Shown piece by piece: positions 43,632 to 53,651 of a stretch of 64,000 nt of DNA (position 1 is its first letter; the number at the start of each line of letters is the position of its first letter). The translations under genes were made by a program, and so were the position numbers. The notes beneath the pieces were generated by a model. It had not been told where the DNA came from. It did no database searches and worked only from the letters and a program-made list of their open reading frames with translations. Origin of the DNA: Beverwykella pulmonaria (Eukaryota > Ascomycota > Dothideomycetes > Pleosporales > Melanommataceae). Location: assembly GCA_001599595.1 (NCBI GenBank), contig BCHH01000003.1:2602263-2666262 (forward strand). Direction: 5' to 3'.

Positions 43632-46541
43632 ATGCGTCTTTTGCGGTCGGAAGCCGACGGCGCCTTCAGCTCAGTCGAACGTATAGGCAGCGATCTTCCG
43701 CATTATGCTATTCTTTCTCACACTTGGGGAGCAGACGCGGAAGAGGTTACTTTTAGGGATCTGATGTATGGTACAGGCAAAAGCAAAGCTGGCTATCGTA
43801 AGATCCACTTCTGCGGAAAGCAAGCTGCTCATGATGGACTTCAATACTTTTGGATGGACGCCTGTTGCATCGACAAATCGAGCAGCGCGGAGCTTTCAGA
43901 AGCTATCAACTCTATGTTCCGCTGGTACCGCGATGCGGCAAAATGCTACGTGTATTTGTCCGACGTTTCAGTTATCAATTCCGTTGAAGACGACAAAAGT
44001 CCCCAGAGCTGGAAGCTAGCATTTAAGAACAGCAGATGGTTTACTCGTGCCTGGACACTTCAAGAGCTTGTGGCTCCGTCATCAGTTGAATTCTTCTCCG
44101 CGGAAGGACAGCGTCTTGGTGATAAGCAATCATTGGAACAAACACTCCATGAGATAACCGGAATTGCCATCCATGCGCTTCGAGGAAGCCCTCTTTCTCA
44201 TTTTAGTGTGGACGAGCGCATGTCGTGGGCAGCAGCACGCCAAGCAAAACGCGAAGAAGACGAGGTATACTCGCTACTAGGCATATTTGATGTGTACATG
44301 CCGCTTATCTATGGTGAAGGACGGGCAAAGGCTTTGGCTCGGCTTTGGAAGGAGATCAAGGAGTCTTTAACGGACGAATCGCATGCTCTACCAACGCTAT
44401 CGTCAAAGCGCAAAAACTTTTCTCAGCTTCATGAGGATATGACGCCTATGCGGAAGAAACATACAACGAGGACTACTTCGCTTCAGAATGAAATATCTAG
44501 ACCCGGAACATACAAGACTAATAAGAGAAATTCTTCAACTCTCTCACCAGAGCTGAAAAATTTCGATCCTTCAGATCAATCCGCGCTCCAACAGCAAGAA
44601 TCTGAAGATGAAACTTCGGCTACCATGTCCCCCCAGGTTTTATATCACAATCCGCTTGCAGATTTTAGTTTCCGTATTTTCATCCTCGACCCTGGAACGA
44701 TAGGAAGCAAAATCACCGGCCGCATCCAGGAGTTCAGTCTCTTAGATCCTCCAGTATATAATGCTCTGAGTTATGTTTGGGGCCAAGAGCCCGCAATACA
44801 CCGGGTGTTCATTAATAGTGAAGCAACTTTTATACGACCAAATCTTTTTCATGCCCTACAACGGATAAGGCTACGAACAGGTCACCTTCGCATTTGGGTA
44901 GACTCACTTTGCATCAATCAGCTTGATGACTTAGAAAGGAATGCGCAGGTCAGACAAATGGCCACTATCTACCGCAAGGCCAGTAGTGTCTTGATCTGGC
45001 TTGGTGAGGAGGATTCAACTAGCAAGTTTGCCATGGAATTTGTGCCCAAGATAATTCGAAGCGATTTTCAGTGGGATGGCTCATGGTGGGAACAATACGG
45101 ATTTATTTCCCTGGCCCAGATTTTGGAAAGACCTTGGTTTCGACGAGGCTGGGTTCTCCAAGAAGCTGCATTCTCAACCAACTCAACTATATACTGTGGT
45201 GACCGTCAAGTCCATATGGACCATTTTGCTATGGCTATAGACTTGGTTCGAGCTAGACTCAGCAGCATACCACAATCTTTTAGTCACGCGGGAAATGCAA
45301 TGCGGACAGAGATATTGGCCAACTTCCGTGACTCACCTGCAGTTAGGCTTCTGGACACCATTGAAGGCGTATTCAGAAGGTCTGCAGGTGGACACATTCT
45401 TCATCGTAGAATGTCCTTAGAGTCGCTTGTGGATTTGGGGACATTCAGTGAAACAACCGATCAGCGAGATACAATCTATGCTTTGTTGAATCTGGCCAAT
45501 GACATAGCCGCTTGGTCACAGCCTGATCAATCTGACGCCATAATTCCAGATTACGGCAAGAATGTACTGGATGTTTATGTGGATTTCATTCTTCACTGCT
45601 GTTGTCATTCAGGATCGTTGGATATCATTTGCCGTCCTTGGGCGCCGATTTCGTCTTCTATAATAAATACTACTGTCCAAAACAGCCGAGTCGACCACAA
45701 ATTACTAAAGTACCCATCATGGATAGCACCCAGGGACAGTTTACCTTTCGGGAATCCCTCTTGGCAATTGAAAACCCGTTTACATGGGAATCCATTTGTT
45801 GGCGGCCATCAGAAGCGTATTTACAATACCCATTATGGATTGAAACCCGATGTTTCTGTGGGAAGAAATAGAGACGACGGGTCATGTGATGGTTTGTTCT
45901 ATGCCAGAGGTATCATTCTCGGGGAGGTTGCTCGAAGATCAACAAGATTGGCGAATGCTATCATAACTAAAGAGTGTTTGGAAATCCTTGGAACGATCTC
46001 TCGCAAATTTCACTCCGATCTTATCAACCTGCCAGACACTATTTGGCGGACTCTTTGTGCAGACCGTGATGATAGGGGTCAACCTGCGCCGTCAGTCTAT
46101 CGTGTAGCAATGCTCCACTTGTTGCAGATCAGTTCTCAGACTCTACAACTTGAGGATTCTACTAATCTGTTCGAGCATATGTCTAGTATTGATATTGAAG
46201 AGCTTTTAGACACTGAACTACCCGTCCATGTCAAGAAGTACCTTACGGTTGTCCGGGACGTCATTTGGAATCGTCGAACATTTCAGTCAAAAGTAAGTGA
46301 TGGCAAAGAGGGACCTTTGGTTGGCCTTATACCTCAAAACGCAAAGGTTGGTGACCAGGTGTGTATTTTATACGGCTGCAGTGTGCCGGTCATCCTTCGG
46401 AAGCATCCTAACTCTGATGACGAAAGTTGTTGGCAGTTGATTGGTGATGCATATGTTTACGGAATCATGGATGGAGAATTAATTCGTTCTGCATCAAGAG
46501 AGACGCTTAGGACTATAGAAACTAAGTTTAGAATCCGATAA
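43632..46541 (+). CDS. Tandem double HET-domain protein
   Basis: Single-exon 969-residue protein with two complete HET domains. First (~24-175): HYAILSHTWGADAEEVTF, YFWMDACCIDKSSSAELSEA followed by WYRDAAKCYVYLSDV, then RWFTRAWTLQELVAP, the subtype found at the N-terminus of HET-D/HET-E-like proteins. A charged linker (~250-330) follows. Second (~370-530): YNALSYVWGQ, RIWVDSLCINQLDDLERNAQ with YRKASSVLIWLGEE, then RPWFRRGWVLQEAAF, the other common HET subtype. The C-terminal part has the typical PSWIAP stretch and ends GDQVCILYGCSVPVILRK and IGDAYVYGIMDGEL. HET domains trigger cell death upon nonself recognition in fungi; no NACHT, WD or ankyrin module is present. Nothing suggests disruption. 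The repeat copy at 46627 starts only ~85 bases after the stop. Confidence 0.88.
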   Translation: MRLLRSEADGAFSSVERIGSDLPHYAILSHTWGADAEEVTFRDLMYGTGKSKAGYRKIHFCGKQAAHDGLQYFWMDACCIDKSSSAELSEAINSMFRWYRDAAKCYVYLSDVSVINSVEDDKSPQSWKLAFKNSRWFTRAWTLQELVAPSSVEFFSAEGQRLGDKQSLEQTLHEITGIAIHALRGSPLSHFSVDERMSWAAARQAKREEDEVYSLLGIFDVYMPLIYGEGRAKALARLWKEIKESLTDESHALPTLSSKRKNFSQLHEDMTPMRKKHTTRTTSLQNEISRPGTYKTNKRNSSTLSPELKNFDPSDQSALQQQESEDETSATMSPQVLYHNPLADFSFRIFILDPGTIGSKITGRIQEFSLLDPPVYNALSYVWGQEPAIHRVFINSEATFIRPNLFHALQRIRLRTGHLRIWVDSLCINQLDDLERNAQVRQMATIYRKASSVLIWLGEEDSTSKFAMEFVPKIIRSDFQWDGSWWEQYGFISLAQILERPWFRRGWVLQEAAFSTNSTIYCGDRQVHMDHFAMAIDLVRARLSSIPQSFSHAGNAMRTEILANFRDSPAVRLLDTIEGVFRRSAGGHILHRRMSLESLVDLGTFSETTDQRDTIYALLNLANDIAAWSQPDQSDAIIPDYGKNVLDVYVDFILHCCCHSGSLDIICRPWAPISSSIINTTVQNSRVDHKLLKYPSWIAPRDSLPFGNPSWQLKTRLHGNPFVGGHQKRIYNTHYGLKPDVSVGRNRDDGSCDGLFYARGIILGEVARRSTRLANAIITKECLEILGTISRKFHSDLINLPDTIWRTLCADRDDRGQPAPSVYRVAMLHLLQISSQTLQLEDSTNLFEHMSSIDIEELLDTELPVHVKKYLTVVRDVIWNRRTFQSKVSDGKEGPLVGLIPQNAKVGDQVCILYGCSVPVILRKHPNSDDESCWQLIGDAYVYGIMDGELIRSASRETLRTIETKFRIR

Positions 46542-47575
46542 CATCCATATTTAAGGTGCTTCGCAGTTATTTTTAGTGCGATACTTAGCCGTGAATGGCC
46601 CTATCATAGGTACACTACACTAACGTCCGTCCACCCGTGGCGGAAAACCACCTGTGCCGGAAAATATGACGGGTACTTTGACTTCCAGCGACTATAACTC
46701 TGCACACACGTCAAGCTTCACTAAAATTATATATAAATAATGTATTGTGGCTATTTTTGAAGATCTAGGGCGCCTTTCACCTATAAATTACGTTTGAATC
46801 GTCGCCTTCGCGCCTGATTTGCAGAGAGCTTCCTTCTATAGCGTGACAGAGTTCCTTCTCTATAGCACTACTATTAAGCTCTTACTGCTCTATAATACTC
46901 ATAAACAGCCTTATTGAGCCTTAGAACCTTGCTATGATTCTAAGAAGTTATTATCAGCCTTATACCCGCTGTTACACACAAATTTATGCAAGGCGCTACC
47001 CCTGTTGGTACTTCTGATAAAACTAACTACCGATTTTGGCTAGTGCAAAACTACCTGGCACGTACATAATCATCGCGGTGTAATTTATGTGTGATATCTA
47101 TAAGGCCTGTGGCTGTGCAATATCTTGGCGGGAGGGCTGACTCAGCCCCGCAGCCTTGCGCCACTCGTCCCCACTCAACCTTGGCCATGCCTCCAGTTGC
47201 TACTGAACTCTCTGAAAACACCTACAGAATTCACCACCTCGCAAGGTCCGTGTCAGTGCAGGTCGGCCGTCCTCCCTGCTAGCGGTGTCAACATCATGTG
47301 TAAGCTGGGCGAGGGGCTCAGATGATGGGTATCAATGTGTGTGTATTGTATGTGTGTATGTATGTCCGTGTATATGTCTGAAGTAGAAGTATATGTGGAG
47401 AGCTCATAAATAACGTGTTCCACCACTCATCCGCTCACCCCACCAAAATCGCGACGAGTCTATGGGCCGTTGCGAATCGTCATGTACAATCTGACTTCGA
47501 TCTGCCTGCTCCAGTTCATCCGCAGTAATTTGTTCCATTTAGAGGAAACCGATTTTCCCATGTTTCTAGTATCGC
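46542..47575. other. Region downstream of the HET gene
   Basis: Mostly occupied by the left inverted repeat copy (46627-47140). The rest (47141-47575) holds no supportable gene; GT-rich TGTGTGTATTGTATGTGTG occurs near 47338. Confidence 0.4.
46627..47140 (+). repeat. Inverted repeat, left copy (unrecognised element)
   Basis: Matches the reverse complement of 49112-49628 over about 515 bases. Shared landmarks are CGGAAAACCAC, GCCGGAAAATAT, AGATCTAGGGCGCC, TCACCTATAAATTACGTTTG, TCGTCGCCTTCGCGCCTGAT, ACATAATCATC and GGCCTGTGGCTGTGCA. Differences are mostly C/T and G/A. In this copy the reading frame conserved in the other copy contains several stop codons. Confidence 0.85.
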
Positions 47576-48433
47576 TCAGTCAGAATATTGCGACTTACAA
47601 GAAAAGAGGCGTCTCACATCTTTAAATTCCGGCATTCCCAGAAAACCACCTATGGAGCTCGCAGGAGTCGGAAGACCTGTTATCTCACCAAACACTCCCA
47701 TGATTCCCCACTCCAAGAGTGTTTGGATCATTGGATCTCCGAGAGTACTGTCGTATAACCACTTCCCAGCGCGTTCTCCTCTCTCCTCCCACTTCGCGTG
47801 GTACGCAAGAATATCCGCATAAACCTTCTCAGTACTCGTTCCTCCGGTGTCCTTCTGGATCGGTCTTGCTCCATAATGGCGCAGGAGCACTATAGCCAGC
47901 ACCAGATCCCACCGTTTCCGACATTGTTTGCAAGAATCTTTCGGTGGCTTTTGAAGGCTATGCCATCCGCAGAATTGCCTCACGAGGTGTTTCACCGGCC
48001 GTTCAGTTATAATATTCGTTGCGTCCGGATTCGCATCCCTGTCCAGAAGAAACTGTAGCATTTTGAGATTCAGATGCTCGGCCTCAAGTAGTTCCCAAAG
48101 AGGAGGAATGTGCATAACACCATCGATCTTAGCTCCGCGGCTAAGGAGATAGTCAATTGCGTCATATTGACCGGTGGAAACTGCCGCTTGTAGAGGACTT
48201 TGGCGGTGTAAGGGGCCGTCAAGCTTGTTAACGTTTGCACCAGAATCGATGAGTACTTTCATCGTTGGTATACATCCCGCGACCGTGGCTTGAACAAGCG
48301 GAGTAGGTTTGTCATCTTTGTGCTTGGTGTTTGGATCTGCGCCGCGTTCGATAAGAGACCGAATTGTCTGCGTTTGATATGGGTTAGTATTGCGCAGTTG
48401 AGTATTGAGGCTGGATTCGCTGAAGAGACCCAT
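47576..48433 (-). CDS. Ankyrin-repeat protein
   Basis: 285-residue protein from the first in-frame ATG (48433, MGLFSESSLNTQL); the frame is open to 48466 without ATG. Ankyrin units are visible at ~20-130: TIRSLIERGADPNTKHKD, TPLVQATVAGCIPTMKVLID with SGANVNKLDG, SPLQAAVSTGQYDAIDYLLS with RGAKIDGV, and MLQFLLDRDANPDATN. The second half has a CxxC-like pair (SCKQCRKRWD) and LAIVLLRHYGARP, a layout seen in fungal ankyrin proteins of unknown role. Near the C-terminus (LFS|CKSQYSD) a GTAAGT could be a donor; either choice ends the protein within a few residues. The gene lies between the two inverted repeat copies. Function unknown; ankyrin repeats usually bind proteins. Confidence 0.75.
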   Translation of the reverse strand: MGLFSESSLNTQLRNTNPYQTQTIRSLIERGADPNTKHKDDKPTPLVQATVAGCIPTMKVLIDSGANVNKLDGPLHRQSPLQAAVSTGQYDAIDYLLSRGAKIDGVMHIPPLWELLEAEHLNLKMLQFLLDRDANPDATNIITERPVKHLVRQFCGWHSLQKPPKDSCKQCRKRWDLVLAIVLLRHYGARPIQKDTGGTSTEKVYADILAYHAKWEERGERAGKWLYDSTLGDPMIQTLLEWGIMGVFGEITGLPTPASSIGGFLGMPEFKDVRRLFSCKSQYSD

Positions 48434-49111
48434 GTTTACTAATGACACAGGCTTAGGAGCTTGCAATTCTGCCGTTCCCCTCCGACGCTGCTTCTTTTAA
48501 ACCGAGAATCAGTTCAGCCCATCATTGCGTGAGAACTTTCGACTGAGCCATATCACGCCACACTATGTTGAAGCTGGCGACCTCGCTGATCCACAGTAAC
48601 TTGAACCTGCTAAATCAAGCGATGAACAGCAGATTATGGAGTCAGAAGGTTTCTTCGCGACTTATATCCAGGATAAGCTAATGCTAGGAGAGCAGCCATG
48701 AGCAGTTTTGCAAGAGTGGAGGTAGGCAGGTGGGTGGCACCGGAGCATTTGTGACGCTGCTGTGCGGACGTACTAGCCTGCTATACAATAGCAAATCTTT
48801 ATAATGTCTATCACATACGACCATAGGGCGCTGGATACAGAATGTCGGTGGTGCATCTGCAGTTGCCAAGCGCCTGTGGTCAGGCCGGGCAGGAGAAAGG
48901 TTCAGCCGAGGCGCGGTTAAAGTTCCGTATGAGACTCGCCAGCAGAAAAGGTGGCGGTGCTCCTAAAGCTCTCTACAGTTTGTCACCACGAGCAGGGAGG
49001 GCGGCCGAGCCGCACCGGCACTGTCCTTGTGAGGTAGCGAATTCTGTAGGTGTTTTTAGAGAGTTGAGTTGGTTGGAGGCATGGCCAAAGTTGCAAGGCT
49101 GCTAGGCTAAG
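48434..49111. other. Spacer between ankyrin gene and right repeat copy
   Basis: Upstream flank of the ankyrin gene. An 87-codon frame at 48842-49105 shows no domain and is not called. Confidence 0.35.
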
Positions 49112-49628
49112 GTCGGCCCGGCCCGCCCCGACTCTGCACAGCCACAGGCCTAACAGTCATCACAAATAAATTACGCCTTGATGATTATGTAGGTGCAGGG
49201 TCGTTTTACACTAGCTGAAATTAGTAGTTGGTTTAATTAGAAGTACTGGCAGGGGTAGCGGCCGTGCATGAATTTGTGTGCGACAGCAGGCACAAGGCTG
49301 ATGATATCTTTTCAGCATCATAATAAGATTCTAAGGCCTGATAAGACTGCTCATAAGTATTATGGAGTGGTAAGAGCTTAATGGTGGTGCTATAGGGAAA
49401 GAACTCTGTTACGCTATAAAAAGAGGCTCTTTGCAAATCAGGCGCGAAGGCGACGATGCAAACGTAATTTATAGGTGAGAGGCGCCCTAGATCTTTGAAA
49501 ATAGCCACAGTACATTATTTATACATAATTTTGGTGAAGCTTGACGTGTGCGCAGTGTTATAGTCGCTTGAAGTCAAAGTACCTGTTATATTTTCCGGCA
49601 CAAGTGGTTTTCCGGCTCGCTTGGATGG
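49112..49628 (-). repeat. Inverted repeat, right copy (unrecognised element)
   Basis: Reverse-complement partner of 46627-47140. On the minus strand it keeps a 91-codon open frame (49508-49233) reading AIFKDLGRLSPINYVCIVAF and YSTTIKLLPLHNTYEQSYQA; the equivalent frame of the left copy is recognisable but has stops. The open frame suggests that the repeat derives from a protein-coding mobile element or gene family, which I cannot name. Confidence 0.85.
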
Positions 49629-51835
49629 TGTCGGTAACCCCGAGGGTACTCACGGTCACAGTAGAGGTAAACGGCTGGTTGAATGTATTACCACGTAGCA
49701 GTGGGCTCCAATACCGTAGTATTAGTGTCCTACTTGTGTGGTGATGATATTCTTGAGGTTCTAAGATACGAGGATCCTCAAAAGTTGCTATTGACTCAGA
49801 AAGCTGATCATGTGACCGCCGCCAAAGCGGGGAAATCACGTGATACTAACGCTGTAAGATCACGTGATACCAACAGATGGACTTTACCTAGTCAATCCTA
49901 TCGAGTAGCATGCAGAGTCTTCGTAGGCATATGGCGTAAGAATTTTAGTGTAATTCTTATGAAAATTTTCGACTTTTAATTCATCCGCATATCGTTCTGA
50001 CTTTGGCTTGATATGAAGACTTATTGTCACGATGAGAAGAGGAAGTCCATCGTCTGATGGGTAAATTGTGTATAAAGAGCGTGAAAGCCGTGAAGAGCTG
50101 ACTGCTCGCACGACGACTATATATAACCCATGAAGGGTGAGCTAGCTAAAATAGGACATCTGGTAGGACACGTGCAACACGTGACAACATAAAGAGTTTG
50201 AACCTAAACTCAGGCGGAAGCCGATTTCGCTAGCCACTGTAAAACCAATGGCAATTAAGTAAGAGGGTACTAGGTAGTAATAAAGACCGCGACGACCCCC
50301 CTTTATTATTTTCTCCTGCGAAGACATTTGTAATTATCGGTAATTAATACAAAGGCACTAATTAAAAGGAGTCGACAAAGAAAACGTATAAAGGAATTAG
50401 TAGAGGCCTTGAGACATAGCTGTGGAGAGCGAAATATGGCACTGGAGTTACGTAAAACATCCAAGGCTCCACACTACCGGTACTCGCTCATTTTCTGTCA
50501 ATAACTATCTCTGGCTTCGTCAATATGTCGCAGGATGCATGGTGGGCACGTGAAGCTTCACATGCTACTATCCTGTCTCAGTTCGCTCTTTATGTATTAG
50601 CACTTCTGCATTATACAAACCGATGCATTTGGGTAACATTGTATCCGGGATAACCAAGTCAATAGCTCATCTTCAGAGTAACGACTGTTCAGCCAGTGTA
50701 TGAAAAAGATTTCGGAGCCAGCAAAAGTATTTGCCATATATTTTTGATCATATATTTTCCTATTAATCCAATGACCTTGTAGAACGGAGAGGTCCAGTCA
50801 AGGCAAGCTAGCTCTTCAACACGCAGGGCCAAGCATAAAAAACTGCCAAACCGAGAGAATATCGGCCCCATTAGGGACTAAAGGTTCATGGTCGGTGTTT
50901 GATCTACTGTCTCGGTTTCAGGGGAATGTAGGAATGACGACTTGTGGCTTGATTGGTGTTAATCTCAAGCTCGCGCTTCCCGCCTGAACTTCTCCTGCTC
51001 GTTCTCTTCGATGTAGTTATCAAGAACACTAGCAGTCTCGGACTATATACATGTACATATATATATCACACGAACATGGTCATAGCTTTCCGGCCACTGG
51101 GATACATCTGGTACGTCTACGCGTCGGGAGAGACATCATATACAATATTATAAGCAGTATAGCTTTTTCCACTCGAGATCGTAGAAATAAGAAATAAATT
51201 CAGTGTTCTAGAGGTTTTCCGTAAGTTCATGGTATTGTTTGCTTCATATGAGAGCAGAGAATTTTATGTTGAAGGCAGCTGATCGGAACGGGTTTGATTG
51301 ATTCACTTGAGACGCTATGTAGCGTACAGATCACGGCTAGTACTCAACGCAAACACGAATTTTAGCAGTGCATGGCTGTTACATGGTTATAGTCCCCCTG
51401 TAGGGAGCTGCTAGGGTGGCCTACCCTGCAAATCATAAGCACTGTTCCACACATTAAATCTTCTTGTCCTCAATTGGACAGAGTCCCGCATTAAATCGCG
51501 GATCGAAGCTTCTCTACCCGCTGAACCAATTCGGAATCAAGCAACCCTATACTCCCCCATTAAATAAATAAATTCACCCCCAACTGCTTCCCTATCTTCA
51601 TAGTCGTACCATCCCCTCAACCACCCTTCCACCACCCTTCCTTAACTTTTCGCCCCTCATCTCTTTTACCGGTATATCTGGTGTTGGACCTATTATTCAA
51701 TGAGCTTATATAACGATAGCAAGACTACTAGTCCACATCTGCACACCTATTTACACTTCACCATTCAACCTCTCCAGCCTCTTCCCAGCCTCAACACCAA
51801 ACCCTCCACCTTACCTCCCCTCTACCATAGCCCAC
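49629..51835. other. Gene-free stretch
   Basis: 2.2 kb of rather AT-rich sequence with only short frames of no coding character. It carries a set of CACGTG palindromes between 49835 and 50552 (listed). Confidence 0.45.
49835..50552. promoter_or_regulatory. Cluster of CACGTG palindromes
   Basis: Five CACGTG boxes: 49837, 49861, 50169, 50178 and 50547. The first two lie in identical 10-bp palindromes ATCACGTGAT 24 bases apart; the next pair is spaced by 9 bases. CACGTG is the site of fungal bHLH factors (Cbf1/Pho4 type). No gene start is close enough to assign a target. Confidence 0.25.
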
Positions 51836-53060
51836 CTATCGCTCAAGCAACCACTCCACCCCCCTTACACTATCCCCCACAAACTCTCCACTCCTAACCA
51901 TCTCCGGCCAATTAGTCCAAAACATATGCCCCACACCCTCATACAGTTCAAACCTCGTCAACACGCCATCCTCCCTCAACCGCCTATCATAAAGCACTGC
52001 CTCATCCCTCAGGGGATCCATTCCACATACCTGAAAAAAAGCCTTTGCCACGCCCTTATGTCCATCCTTGTGATTAAAAGGGTCCCATAAAGGTGATTCC
52101 GGGTCCGGTGCATATAGATCGAGCATGTGTTTTTCTGTTGCCGCTAAATTGCCGATTACTGGATCGAGCGTGTTGAGCGTGCGGGACTGGTAGAGATATG
52201 AGAGAGAGACGGGGACGCGGTCTGAAGGGAGAAGGGCAGGGACGCTGAGATATTGGCCTGTGATGGGGGGCTCGAGACCTGTGTCCCGAGAGTGAAGAGC
52301 GAGGACAGCGGCGATGTTTCCGCCGGCGGAAGACCCGCCTACGATGAGTCCACGTTCGGGGTTGGCTTTCAATTCGGCGGATTTTGAAATCGCCCATTTG
52401 AGCGCGTCCCAACTGTCATTCACACCTGTCGGAAACGGAAACTCGGGCGCCAGCCTACACACATCAATACAACACCACCCTCTCTCTTTTCTCTTCCTAA
52501 AGAGAGATCAATGAGGGGGGTATGCTTACCGATACTCCACATTTACACAAACAGCTCCCAAATCCCTCGCAAACATCCTGCAATTCAGATCCTCATCGCT
52601 CAGATCCCCCATCGCCCACCCGCCCTCATGGTACATCACGATCAGGGGGCTTCCGCCCTCGGGCGGCCCCCTGACGGGCTGATAGACGCGTACGCGGATC
52701 GAAGAGCCGTCGCGTGTGGGGACATCGTGCATTGTCTCAGTGACTTCATCTGGGATGAGGCCCGGGATGGGGTAGAGATGTCGCAGTTTGGAGAGGTGCT
52801 CGGCGCGGGCTGCGCGATGCGCAAAGAAGTCCGCACCGGCGATATTTACCGGCCGGGCTTCAAAAGCCTAAAACTGTTAGAGTTGATGATTTCGCTTGAT
52901 TGGAGGCTAGAGCGAGGTAACCTGGGCCTCAAGTTTAATGATTAGACGGCCATCATGCCAAAGAAGAAAAAATGAAGCAACTGAAAGTCATGATTACCTC
53001 TCTGAACTCCGGATCCACCTCGCTGGAACGCAGCACTTCTTCCCGCGTCAGATGCGCCAT
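51836..53060 (-). CDS. Alpha/beta-hydrolase fold-3 (lipase/esterase family)
   Basis: Exons 53060-52998, 52867-52530 and 52454-51836; introns of 130 and 75 nt (GTAATC...TTTAG; GTAAGC...GTAG) join PEFRE|AFEARPVNIAGADF and VNVEYR|LAPEFPFPTG. Product 339 residues. Typical features: oxyanion region VMYHEGGWAMGD (HEGG in place of the usual HGGG), VEYRLAPE, nucleophile Ser in VGGSSAGGN, catalytic Asp in GMDPLRDEA and catalytic His in GVGHMFW. Hydrolyses carboxylic esters, substrate not predictable. The start is supported by MAHLTREEVLRSSEVDPEF, a common N-terminus for this group. No disruption seen. Confidence 0.88.
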
Positions 53061-53651
53061 TGCCTAAAGATGGAAGCAGTTGTTGCAGCTAAGCCTTCTT
53101 GTGACTTGTGACTTGCAGCAGAGTCTATAAAGTTGGTATGAAGAGTTGAAATACTGAAGTGTGTCCGTACAAGTTTGAAGGCGAAGTCTTCTTTTCACTG
53201 TGCTTGTTTCCAAACAATCTTCAAGGTTTGCCTTCCTGCTAGTATTTTGGCTACATAATCTCGCGAATAACGTGGACGGGTGAACAACGCAAGCCGCAAG
53301 TTGCAAGTTCCAAACAGTGATCCACGTGATAGTGAAATCGTAGTGGGGAAGGCCATGGCGGGGAAACGAATGACCGACATCGGCTAGATGGCATCACAGC
53401 GCAGCTTAACAGCTTTCAAATTAGACGGCTAGTGCCAAGTGATATTTTGCATGAGTGCTATGATACCAGATGCTAGGGATATACGGAATGAATAAGACGA
53501 AGTATTACCGTCACACAGCTGGTTTCTATTCATCGCGAATACTCCGGACCTTGAAAGGTTCATTATTCCGCTACCGAAAATTTGAGGTGTCTTCTCTCCT
53601 CTGCACACACGGAGCATTTCAGCTAGCGAATCGCTAGCGGTCGACAACGGT
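53061..53651. other. Intergenic region
   Basis: Contains the leader of the hydrolase gene (minus strand) and the 3' flank of the cytochrome b5 reductase gene. No coding signal. Confidence 0.45.
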
